From: Persicaria tinctoria
Taxonomy: Eukaryota; Streptophyta; Magnoliopsida; Caryophyllales; Polygonaceae
Reading direction: 5' to 3'
DNA length: 64,000 nt
Assembly (NCBI GenBank): GCA_037127255.1
Contig: JBANSL010000003.1
Location: forward strand, 51,399,814 to 51,463,813
Both the position numbers and the translations under genes were made by a program. Positions 47,302-56,860 of the stretch are shown here, in pieces. Under the pieces are notes generated by a model that had not been told where the DNA came from, made no database searches, and saw only the letters and a program-made list of their open reading frames with translations. Numbering within the stretch: the first letter of the stretch is position 1; each line of letters starts with the position of its first letter.

Positions 47302-48231
47302 TTAAAATATGCATCTTGATTGCACCAATTTATTCGGTTTCATTGAATGCGTTCCGTCTTCAATAAACGCACTTCTCACAAGCTGCCAGATTTCATGTTG
47401 TTGTAAAGAAAAACATTTTCGGTCATCTTCAAGGCTGGTTTGGCAACAGTGTTCTTCATGGAAGTTGTAGCCACTTAAAATATCTTTCGAACAAGTGCTC
47501 ATAGGCTTCAATCGGAATTTTTTACGGTTCGGTGGATCCAAAATACCGATGTATCGCCAAGCTGTTTTCTCAATTGAGATTTCGTGTGACTTGGGCTCAT
47601 ATGGTAATAAGATCACATCATCCTCTCCCCCTTGAAAAGGATTCGACCTCGAATCCAATACATCCTCCTCTTTTCCCATGAATGTCGGTGAGTGAAACAC
47701 AGATGGCAAGCATGACAAGATTTTTGGTGTGGCATCCATCCATGGGTTGTCCATGATTTTGAGAAATTTTGGGGTGATCGACGATGTTTTCGATATGGGT
47801 GTTGAGATTCCAGGAGCCTTGGAATCGACAATAGGTATAGGCACATCGGGGGTAGGAACCAAGATCTCTACAATCTTTGAAGGACGGGGCAATGGAGCTA
47901 TGGGCACCAAAGAATCACATGCGGATGTGGAAGCCACTGATGGGGGTATAGGGAGGGTGTTGTTCTTAAGAGGTGACCACGTATTCATCTCGGTGATGAG
48001 GTTTTCTACTATGACACGAACATCTTCTAACGCAGCCCTCCGTTCGACTTCTTGTTTTTTAGCGATCTCTCGAGCTTTTTTCTTGCGATATCTCCTACGG
48101 AGTTCTTGATCAACGATATCATAGATAGCACCATCTATGTCTTCCCAACGAAGATACCCATCATCATAGGCCCGAATAGCCCACCGAATGTAGTTGCCAG
48201 ACAACGGCTCTGGTCTTGATCTCCTGGACAT
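47302..48231 (-). CDS. Unknown protein encoded across interior and 3' LTR of TRIM 1
   Basis: From ATG 48231 an open frame of about 309 codons begins MSRRSRPEPLSGNYIRW, has a charged helical segment (RRRYRKKKAREIAKKQEVE), a Pro/Ser-rich middle, then crosses the polypurine tract (NPFQGGEDD) and runs 106 residues into the 3' LTR (KTAWRYIGIL, CSKDILSGYNFHEEH). The helical N-terminal half could come from the start of a chromovirus gag. I recognise no catalytic domain. The frame is also open upstream of ATG for 33 codons into the PBS and 5' LTR. The C-terminal part is duplicated in the 5' LTR, by LTR identity. Confidence 0.45.
   Translation of the reverse strand: MSRRSRPEPLSGNYIRWAIRAYDDGYLRWEDIDGAIYDIVDQELRRRYRKKKAREIAKKQEVERRAALEDVRVIVENLITEMNTWSPLKNNTLPIPPSVASTSACDSLVPIAPLPRPSKIVEILVPTPDVPIPIVDSKAPGISTPISKTSSITPKFLKIMDNPWMDATPKILSCLPSVFHSPTFMGKEEDVLDSRSNPFQGGEDDVILLPYEPKSHEISIEKTAWRYIGILDPPNRKKFRLKPMSTCSKDILSGYNFHEEHCCQTSLEDDRKCFSLQQHEIWQLVRSAFIEDGTHSMKPNKLVQSRCIF
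47621..47640 (-). other. Polypurine tract of TRIM 1
   Basis: The reverse complement reads CAAGGGGGAGAGGA directly before the LTR start. Confidence 0.85.
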
Positions 48232-48287
48232 TTTAGAAAATAACAAACAATACACATCAGAAAAGCTCGAAGGACTCAAGTCAATTA

Positions 48288-48299
48288 GCTCTGATACCA
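48288..48299 (-). other. Primer-binding site of TRIM 1 (initiator tRNA-Met)
   Basis: The reverse complement TGGTATCAGAGC exactly matches the standard initiator-Met PBS, two bases from the LTR. Confidence 0.92.
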
Positions 48300-49159
48300 A
48301 TTGATGCAACCCGAATGATCGATCGACCAAGCCTCGAACTTTCGAACACTCTTTTTCTGGGGTGATTTTTTGGGGATTTATAGGAAATAAAAGACAAGGA
48401 TATGGATTGCTAGATCTTGGAGCATCTCACCACAAGATCTACAAAACTCACTCTCTCAAACGTCGGAATCTCACTTTCGAATGATTGAGTCTTTGTTTGG
48501 GAATCAATCACAAGCATCTCACCGGTAATGATTCAACAAACAGGTTTCTCTTTGGCATCTCACCTCAGAGGGCGTTGAAGGCATCTCACCAACAACAATT
48601 TAGAATCATCTCGATTCAAAAGAAACACACTTTTCATTAATCTCAAATCTGATTTCTAAGTGAGCATACAAGCTCTTTATATAGGAAAAACAATACTAAA
48701 TGAAAGGCGAAAGGGTATCTAAAACACTTATTGAGCGGATAATATAAAAGGTCCCTCGAATTGATGGAAAAGGAGGTCGGAAACCAAGGGGCGGAAAGGC
48801 GAATAGTCGACAACCTTCAACACCATCAATACATATTAAAATATGCATCTTGATTGCACCAATTTATTCGGTTTCATTGAATGCGTTCCGTCTTCAATAA
48901 ACGCACTTCTCACAAGCTGCCAGATTTCATGTTGTTGTAAAGAACAACATTTTCGGTCATCTTCAAGGCTGGTTTGGCAACAGTGTTCTTCATGGAAGTT
49001 GTAGCCACTTAAAATATCTTTCGAACAAGTGCTCATAGGCTTCAATCGGAATTTTCTACAGTTCGATGGATCCAAAATACCGATGTATCGCCAAGCTGTT
49101 TTCTCAATTGAGATTTCGTGTGACTTGGGCTCATATGGTAATAAGATCACATCATCACT

Positions 49160-50329
49160 TGATGTGCTCGGAACACTCCGAGCCACCAGGATCGACGACG
49201 AGGTTCATCCTTTATTTGAAGAGATGAACTTTCTACTAGTAACCGGATATGTATGGCAAGATCCGCATGCCTCTCACCCTTGAATCTCCCACACTCGATC
49301 TCCATCCTCTCGGAATCGCACTCTAAGGATCTCGACCCTTCGACACCTTCGCCTCTCACTAGGGTGTCTCCCTCGGCATCTCACCAAAGGGTTTTGTTTT
49401 TAGTATCTCACCAAAAACATGATCCTTTTAACCCGGAATCAAAGGAAGCAAATGTGCTCAACTTTTCACTCAAAAATTCAACTTGTATTAGAAAATGGCA
49501 AGCCTTACAAAATTTATATGAGAAATTCTAACCTTCTATCTGTTTACAAGCGATGTGGGATACTTTTTAAATAGAAAAATCTATATGTCTAGATCACATC
49601 ATCCTCCCCTCCTTTGAAAACGATTCGTCCTCGAATCTTGCATTGCCCTTCCGAAAAATACGATACGCCCCTGTACGTTGGATCTGCATAAGGTATCGAT
49701 GGTTGGTCCTGCAAAAGCTCTCGAATCCATAAGGCCCTTCCAAATGGTACATTACGTCCATGTACGTTGGATCTGCGTAATGAACTTCAATGGTTGTTCC
49801 TGCATAAAACTCCAACAGATGGTTGTGGATGCTTGTGACAACATCACAAAAAGATTGAGGAACCCTAGCCGGAAGCTCTGATACCACTTGATGTTCTCGG
49901 AACACTCCAAGCCGCCAGGATCGACGACGAGGTTCCTCCTTTATTTGAAGAGATGAACTTTCTACTAGTAACCGGATATGTATGGCAAGATCTGAAGGCC
50001 TCTCACCCTTGAATCTCCCACACTCGATCTTCATCCTCTCGGAATCGCACTCTAAGGATCTCGAGCCTTCGACACCTTCGCCTCTCACTAGGGTGTCTCC
50101 CTCGGCATCTCACCAAAGGGTTTTGTTTTTAGTATCTCACCAAAAACATGATCCTTTAACCCGAAATCAAAGGAAGCAAATGTGCTCAACTTTTCACTCA
50201 AAAATTCAACTTGTATTAGAAAATGGCAAACCTTACAAAATTTATATGAGAAATTCTAACCTCCTATCTGTTTACAAGCGATGTGGGATACTTTTTAAAT
50301 AGAAAAATCTATATGTCTAGATCACATCA
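49160..50329 (-). mobile_element. TRIM-type LTR element 2
   Basis: Two LTRs of 442 and 441 bp (49160-49601 and 49889-50329), starting TGATGT(G/T)CTCGGAAC and ending GATCACATCA, flank a 287-bp interior. PBS TGGTATCAGAGC lies at 49875-49886 and a polypurine tract (AAAGGAGGGGAGGA) at 49602-49616, both on the minus strand. An open frame (49594-50088) runs from the 5' LTR through the PBS to the polypurine tract. The last LTR bases are shared with TRIM 1, the rest is unrelated. Flanking bases do not form a target duplication. Confidence 0.88.
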
Positions 50330-50330
50330 G

Positions 50331-50540
50331 TAGTTGACTTTGAGTTTTTCCTCTTTCCTCAGAACTGCTGTAAATTGCTTCGATTTTTGCGAAATTAAAC
50401 AGAAATTGGTGTAGATTCCATAATTTGGCAAATAAGCATAAACTACATAGATTCTGTACTATTCTAGCCCAAATGCATGAAATGTATGCAGAAAACGATA
50501 TAAAAGTAACTATAAAACATGGAAAATTAGGCTCAAAACA
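50331..50540 (-). repeat. 210-bp direct repeat X, copy 2
   Basis: Copy of 46554-46763 with only a few differences. It starts directly at the end of TRIM 2 and ends with the same LTR terminus, followed by unrelated sequence. Confidence 0.9.
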
Positions 50541-50587
50541 TGTATACATACACTAGACTCCGAATTGAACATTAAAATAGAGTATAT

Positions 50588-50658
50588 AGATCCAGGTGGA
50601 GTCGAACCACCAACATCCTGAACAACAGGCGCTCATTCCTAATTGAGCTTATGGATCT
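50588..50658 (-). tRNA. tRNA-like sequence T5
   Basis: On the minus strand: acceptor AGATCCA/TGGATCT (7 perfect pairs), D-arm GCTC/GAGC, T-arm GGTGG-TTCGACT-CCACC (5 perfect pairs). The B box GGTTCGACTCC fits the tRNA consensus exactly. The anticodon arm is CCTG-TTGTT-CAGG, 13 bases instead of 17. It differs in sequence from T1-T3 but shares the short arm and a nearby TGCAC-motif block (50715-50795). Confidence 0.45.
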
Positions 50659-50704
50659 TAACACAAGTAACAAGCTAACCCAAATATAGACAAACTAAGA
50701 ACAT

Positions 50705-51762
50705 TTGAGTTCAAAAAATGCACTTTTTAGTTTTATACCTGCACTTTTTCAAACTACAATTGCACATTTAAGTTATAAAATTAGCACAAAGGCCTCTCAA
50801 TCATCTACCATTGAATGCTAAACACCAACACACACTGCATAAATCAAAATGATTGAAGCAGAACAACCAATTGATGCTAATAGGACATCATCTACTACAC
50901 TCTTCAGTCACTTGCAGCTAGTAATGAAGGCCAAATAAGAGAGTAAAAGAGGCCAGCAACAAGGACACCTCCTGATCTAAAGCTACAAGCACAGATACAT
51001 TCTTCAACAAGGACACCTCCTGATATAAACCTACTGCATTTGTGCCAATTGAAGGAAAACAAATAAAATCACTAGTTCTGCTCCAATGATGTCAGCTGAA
51101 ATACCTCGAGGCCTGATGGAGTCAGTTGAAGGAACCATGATCTACAAAAACTAGATCTCTGTAACACTAACCGCTTGCTGCCTTAGAGTAGTAAATGTAG
51201 CACAAGTTCGGCACACCATGAACGAGACTGAGAGTTAAGTACTTAACGATCAAAGTAAGGAATGGAGTAAGATTACCATCCTAACAAAAATGTGAACAAC
51301 AGAAGATAAGGTATTAAGAGAAGCACAATGAACAAGAAAATAAAAACCGGAGCTTAGTTACCATGTGTGTAGCCGAGCAAGAAAAGGACAGCAAAGAACC
51401 ACATCAGTGGACAGCAAAAGGGTTTCATTTTGCATCAACATATCAATATATTAGACTGAGTTAGTATATTAAAGTGCTGAATTGCTAGGTGTTAAGAACC
51501 TGATGCCAACAACGACTTTAAAGTCTTCTTCGTGTGATCTGTTGATGTACTTCCTAAAATCAAATCGTCGGTGATTTCCATGAGTCAAATGAGCCTGATG
51601 TTAAGGGAAAACATTGCTTGCCAACTCCTCTTGAGGATCAACACTTCAATTACTAACAACATAACTATATCATCAATTCCGCTCCTAAATCAAACCCTAG
51701 GTTTTCAATCTCAATCTAAATCATTCAAACAATCTAAATAATTGTAATACACAAGTTTAGGG
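50705..51762. other. TGCAC-motif block and noncoding sequence
   Basis: 50715-50795 contains TGCACTTTTTAGTTTTATACC, TGCACTTTTTCAAACTACAA and TGCACATTTAAG units. The rest is noncoding, with a duplicated ACAAGGACACCTCCTGAT segment at 50960 and 51008. Confidence 0.45.
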
Positions 51763-52209
51763 TTAGAAATCATACCAAATTCGAGTTGAAACAAGGATAA
51801 AATTCGGGATTTCGAATGGTTTTGAGCCAAAAAGGCCGAACAGCACTGTTGGGGGAGATGGGCATAGTGTGAGCTCGGCTGGGCACGAACCAAGAGCGTT
51901 CCAGTCTCGGGGGGTGCGCCTGAGGGACGTGGTTCGAGCAGGTGGTTGCTGGTGGCCGGAGGTGGCAGGAGCCTTCTGCTCCGGCGCTTTTCCTTCCTTC
52001 ACAACCTTTCGCTTCTTCCAACCGAAGCTCCTCCACGAGGCCGACTTCGGAGTTAAAAGAAGATCGAGACTAGAAACATCACTAATTAGAACTTGCTGTC
52101 GACGACAAGTGAGGTCGGAGGAAGGCTCGCTCATGGCGTCGGTGCCTGGTGAGGTCAGAGGGATGGAAACTCGGAAGGGAAGAAGTAGCGGCCGATGAAG
52201 GTTCTTCAC
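51763..52209 (-). CDS. Unrecognised GC-rich open frame, possible first exon
   Basis: 148 codons; an internal Met (MSEPSSDLTCRRQQ) may be the true start. The composition is basic and Pro/Ser-rich, with no family motif that I recognise. A GT donor-like GGTATGAT lies at its end, so it could be a first exon read leftwards. GC-rich subterminal open frames of this sort also occur at both ends of MULEs a and b. Confidence 0.25.
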   Translation of the reverse strand: MKNLHRPLLLPFRVSIPLTSPGTDAMSEPSSDLTCRRQQVLISDVSSLDLLLTPKSASWRSFGWKKRKVVKEGKAPEQKAPATSGHQQPPARTTSLRRTPRDWNALGSCPAELTLCPSPPTVLFGLFGSKPFEIPNFILVSTRIWYDF

Positions 52210-52752
52210 GTTTCTCCATTGAGATGGGCCGGTTCGGGTTTTTTTAAAAGGGACCAGTTCACTTTCTTTTAAAACACCACCTGCGTGTCCGATTTTGCAC
52301 TAAACCCAAAATTTTATATATAATTATTAAATATTCCGGAAGGGTTGATCAAAATCCCGTCAGGGTTCGGGTGCTTTATACTCAGGCATTGTGTGATTTT
52401 GCGTTTTGGCGGGGTCGAGCTTTCTCTTTCGCGGATGGGGTTTTGGTTGCTGGCTTCGTCCGCCATTTTCGTAATCATCTTGTTTGGTTTTGATGGTTTT
52501 GCTTCGTTTCTGTAGAGCTTTCTTGCCTGTGTTTGCATCGCTTTGTGTTTTTATTTTATTTTGACGGTTCACCGTCTGTCGATTTTATCGGTCTTCGAGT
52601 TTTGGCCTGTCTAACCTCGAATTATTACCTAATAAAAAAAAAAGAGATTGGTGTCTCCGCCGCGTTGCTCGCTCTCCCCGACTGGAAAAATCCACACACT
52701 CCTTCACAGTCTCATCTTCCTCCGAATGCCTGCTTAATCTTCTACAATCCTC
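52210..52752. other. Upstream region of the LRR gene
   Basis: 52240-52290 carries AAAAGGGACC and CTTTTAAAACACC units like the ends of MULE b. The remainder is C/T- and G/T-rich and probably includes the promoter and 5' leader of the gene starting at 52753. No TATA box is obvious. Confidence 0.35.
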
Positions 52753-54515
52753 ATGGCTTCCGCTCTTTCTTCCACTCACTTTCTCTCTTCTCATCCTCAG
52801 GTACTCTCTTTCTCGCTTCCACCTCGCCTCCTTCTCCATTCCCCTTTCTAGGTCTTCATGTAACTTCTCTACAAATTCGAATTTCAACTTCTTCTTCTTC
52901 TTCTATGTCCAGATTGTGTTGCGTGCTCGGAATCGCTCTCTACGCGGTCGTTTGGAGCGGTTTGCGTTTCTTTCGACTAGAAAAAGCGGGGAAAGGTCTT
53001 TCAGGCACGGACGTCTTGTTGTTAGGGCTGCTGCCAATGATCCAGGCCAACGCTCCGCTGCTAAGCGGAAGGTTTATCGGCAGTCTCAGGGTGAATCGGC
53101 ATTGCCTATTGCTCCTGTTAAGGAGATTGCATCGTTTGTTGTGCCTGCTGGATTATTAGCTGTGGCTTATTTTGGTATACACCTCTCTCTATTTCTTGTT
53201 CAGTGACTTGTGGGGATTAGCATTTCGCTGGATTTATTTAGATTGCTGTGGATTGGAATATCATGGATTAGGGAAGTAGGAGTGAGTTTGTAAGACTAGG
53301 GAATGAGTGGATAAGGGAGGTAGGTGTCAGTTTATAGATTTTGATTTCAACTCAGTGATTTTGCCTGGTTTTTTGTTGACTTGCCTGTAATTTGTTTTGT
53401 TGTCATTGTTGATGAACATTTTGGAATGCTTTCACTAATTTAAGTTTCAGTTGACAGTTCTATGGAAAGTTGTGGGTAAAATTCTTGCACCGAAGGTGGC
53501 AAAGACAGTATCAACAGAAAACAAACCTACTTCTTCTCCAGAACTGAAGTTTTCGTTTGCCTCGGGTACAAACCTGGCAAAGGGTCTTGGGAAGATAGAA
53601 GGAGATTCGAAGAAGATTCTCAATGAGTTTGCAAAAGAACTCAGGGCATATAGTAATGTTGATATGTCAGGTATGATTTACCGAAGTGATTGATTGTAAT
53701 TATATATATGTAGCTCCTGGTCTTATAGTTTTGTTCGTATGTCGTTGATGTTACTCTTTGGTATTACATGTGTTGATTTTTTTTTTATCTGCATGATGAT
53801 AGTATTATATAATCTTATTTGCCATTTAATTGCAGTGGGCAATCTTACTTGCCCAGAGCTTAAAATTGGTGAATGAGACCCTAACATCACTTGATTTAGC
53901 ATTCAATGAAATAAGGGTAGGGCTTTTCAGCAACCAACTGCACATGTTGAAACTTGCTATTTGATAGGCCATCCTAACTCTGAAAATTCACTTGGCAGGA
54001 TCGAGGAGCATTTGCACTTGCACAGGCACTCAAGGCTAATGAAGATGTGGCAATCACATCTATAAATCTTGCCAGTAACTTCCTCACAAAACTTGGACAG
54101 GTTAGTCTCCGAGCAAACCAGAACCTACTGGTGATATCTGGCGATTCCATTGTGACTCGTTCCTTTGCTAATTGAGGTTCTCTGATGAGCTTGTTTTTAC
54201 TCCCTCTGTTAATTAAAACTTGTCGTTTACTATTCATGCACGCTTTTTTAAAACGATAAAAACTATATAAAATATCAACTTTTTTTTAAATTTGTTTTTA
54301 TAAATTCATACTTAATAGTAATAAGTATGATATTATTTAAAAAAATTATTAAAAAAGTTAATATTTTATATAGTTTTTAACACCTAAAAATACGTGCGTG
54401 AATAGTAAAACGTCAAGTTTTAATTAACGGAGGGAGTATATTGCAGACTGCTCTTTTGGATGCACGAGACCATGTGTTGGAGATGACTGAAAAGGAAGTA
54501 CAAATATTCTTTTAA
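52753..54515 (+). pseudogene. EMB2004-like RNI-type LRR gene with its middle exons deleted
   Basis: Exons: 52753-52800 (MASALSSTHFLSSHPQ), 52913-53174, 53458-53670, 53836-53916, 53999-54100 and 54447-54515. The first three give a Ser/Arg-rich plastid-targeting-like N-terminus, a hydrophobic segment (IASFVVPAGLLAVAYF) and a region ending in ELRAYSNVDMSG. The last three encode one and a half ribonuclease-inhibitor-type leucine-rich repeats (ETLTSLDLAFNEIR, AITSINLASNFLTKLGQ) and the tail DHVLEMTEKEVQIFF. This matches the two ends of plant EMB2004-like proteins, which normally have about ten more repeats between exons 3 and 4. Joining exon 3 to exon 4 shifts the frame and meets a stop after about 14 codons. 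The family assignment is from memory of the sequence pattern. Confidence 0.7.
54200..54436. mobile_element. Stowaway-like (Tc1/mariner) MITE
   Basis: TIRs CTCCCTCTGTTAATTAAAAC and inverted GTTTTAATTAACGGAGGGAG with TA target duplications (54198-54199, 54437-54438). 237 bp, AT-rich, noncoding. It lies in the last intron of the LRR gene, ending 10 bases before the next exon. Confidence 0.93.
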
Positions 54516-54812
54516 GTGAAAGGTACTTGTCTTTTGCTGAATAAGTTGCTGAGAGTTTACAGAACGTATAGGAAATCTTCATTTATTCCGAATTTAACCG
54601 AGAACTTCTGTAAATTTGCCCCCGCCCATGAACTGAGGAGTGGGTGTTGGGAATTTTGGTAGATGAGCGATTATAGTTTGTTTTTGTGAAATTTCAAACA
54701 TGTTAGATTACAGGATGGGAAATTTCAACTTTTGTTGCAATACAAGATGCATTTCATAAAGATTATTGACAAGATGTCAAAATGACTATGGATAAAAGTG
54801 CATTAATTATTT

Positions 54813-55863
54813 GAGTAAATTACACATAACCACCCTTAAATTAGGTTAATTTTCATATAATCACCCATAAAGTTATAAATTACAGAAAACCACCCATAAA
54901 TTATATTTATTTTCAAAACACCACCCACCAATTAAATCTCTATTTGTTTTGTTTCAAAAGACTAAAATGCCTCTAATTCAAACTTATTTTTTTAAAGGAA
55001 AGTTATTGTATGTATTTTATGATTTATTTTTACATTTTACCTTGAAAAAAAGCAAGGAATTTAAGCATTGTAGAACATATATAAATGCTCGAATCAATAT
55101 ATATGAATCAAATTTGCAATGTGAAAAGAAGAGATTTGCAATTGCTCTTGTCGGTCTCCCCTCTTTCAAATGCTGAATAAGATGTGAATAATCTCTAAAA
55201 TAAATCCAAATTCACTAGTACAAAAACGAGATTATAGCTCATGAGATATTACCTCGAATATTTTTTTACGGGGTGTAATGGTTGAACTGACAAAAAAATT
55301 TTATGAAAAAAATATAGCCCGGATTATTTTTCAATCCTCCGGGTTATATTGTCCTGGGTTATTAGTCGATCCACATTATATACCCTGGGCGTTTTTTTGG
55401 ACATATATCCGGGCCATATAACTATACAAGTATTTTACCCCGAAAATATTTCGTTTATTATTTCCTCGCGTTTTTTAGGATGATAAAAAATAATTTTTTT
55501 TATAAATATTTTTAACAATTCCGTACTAATAAACAATAACTATCAAATTATATATTATTAATAAGATTATAAAAAATGAATATTTTATATAGTTTTTATC
55601 ATCTTAGAAAAACGTGTGTGAATAGTAAGCGACATGTTTTGCTGAACAAATAGAGTCATTGAAAAAACTTAAATTATTACTTTTAAAAAAACTAAGATAT
55701 GTGGGCATTTTTTGTCTTTACAAATGAAACAAATGGAGATTTAATAAATGGGTGGTCTTTTGAAAACAAATATAATTTATGGGTGGTTTTATGTAATTTA
55801 TAATTTTATGGGTGGTTATGTGAAAACTAACCTAATTTACGGGTGGTTATGTGTAATTTACCC
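54813..55863. mobile_element. Mutator-like MITE d (1.05 kb)
   Basis: TIRs of about 145 bp (54813-54958 and 55715-55863, roughly 88% identical) are made of three to four spaced copies of ACCACCCATAAA-type units. The flanks TAATTATTT (54804-54812) and TAGTTATTT (55864-55872) form a 9-bp duplication with one mismatch. The interior is noncoding and contains a CACTAGTACAAAAACG segment (55213, CACTA-like) and, at 55456-55650, sequence related to the Stowaway interior at 54230-54420. Confidence 0.85.
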
Positions 55864-56262
55864 TAGTTATTTCCGCCCGAAAAATAATTACATATGGGTT
55901 GTTGTGAGCCTAATTCGCCATGTTTTACAGTTACTTTTATATCGATTTCTGCATACATTTCATACATTTGGGTTAGAATAATACAGAATCTGTATAGTTT
56001 ACACTTATTTGCAATATATAGAGGTCTACACAAGTTTTTGTTATATTTCGCAGAAATCGGACGCACTTTGGAGCTTAAAGGAAACTCATGAAGAAGCTAA
56101 GAATGGTGGAGCTATAGAAAAGGCCATTTTTCACCATTCATCATTCTGAATCAAGCTTTGACTTCTTCATAAGAGTTGTAGCCCTCGGAAAGAGCGTCAA
56201 TCCGACGAACGAGGACTCGGGAAAGTGCGTTTCAAGAACAGAGCAGAAAGCTGAGAGACTTA

Positions 56263-56600
56263 GTCGATATCGAGTTATTTTACTCGATATCGAGTAACCC
56301 AGATCGAGTAAAGACCCCAGAAATGGACAAGAGAAGCTGGGAGTTGGAGCAGATTAGTCGATATCGACAAGAATTAGTCGATATCGAGGAAACACTTGGT
56401 CGATTTCCATGTCCAGAACCGAGATCGACGAAGCTGAGCACTGGGGAGCCGAGCAGAAGTTAGTCGATATCGAGTAACTTTACTCGATATGGAGGACAAC
56501 CCAAGTCGACATGTGTTCTGTTGGCCGACATGGAGTTGCTAAGCACAAGACGAAGAAAATGCTAGTCGATATCGAGGACTCCTACTCGATATCGAGGACG
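56263..56600 (+). repeat. TCGATATCGA cluster in 5' LTR of G
   Basis: Seven exact palindromes (near 56265, 56282, 56358, 56378, 56464, 56566 and 56585), with TCGATATGGA and TCGACATG variants. It lies 250-600 bases upstream of the TATA box. The 3' LTR has the matching cluster at 62655-62995. Confidence 0.9.
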
Positions 56601-56853
56601 TCTGAGTGGCGGATTCCGAGCTATACGAGCATCTTGTTAAGTTTCTATCCCGAAGCCGATGGTGATATTTTCGAGACCAAATTCTATCCACATCTATCAA
56701 GAGCTATCAAGTCAAGGGAGAAGATATTTTTATCTACTTTAGATATAGTTCTAGATTTAATTATTTATTTACATTATTTATTCTTTAGATAAAAGATAGA
56801 TAGAATTAGATATAGATATAGTTTTCTTTCCTAGATTAGCTTGGAATGAAGGC

Positions 56854-56860
56854 TATAAAT
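56854..56860 (+). promoter_or_regulatory. TATA box of 5' LTR G
   Basis: TATAAAT precedes the conserved AAAGCCTTAGGGGACTGATT segment. The copy in the 3' LTR is at 63248-63254. Confidence 0.65.

Larger units (their letters stand above)
46768..49154 (-). mobile_element. TRIM-type LTR element 1
   Basis: Two 853-bp LTRs (46768-47620 and 48302-49154), nearly identical, start TGATGCAACCC and end GATCACATCA in + orientation. On the minus strand the 681-bp interior begins with an initiator tRNA-Met PBS and ends with a polypurine tract. There is no gag, reverse transcriptase or integrase, so it must be mobilised by another element. No 5-bp target duplication is visible (left ATAAT, right TCACT). Confidence 0.9.

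Noticed and set aside
49594..50088. 164-codon frame of TRIM 2 as a gene
   Set aside because: It crosses the 5' LTR, PBS and interior and ends at the polypurine tract; no known domain was recognised, so I kept it only as a note within the element.
14327..50658. Ordinary nuclear tRNA genes
   Set aside because: The anticodon arm is 2-4 bases too short in all four folded copies, so standard anticodon loops cannot form.
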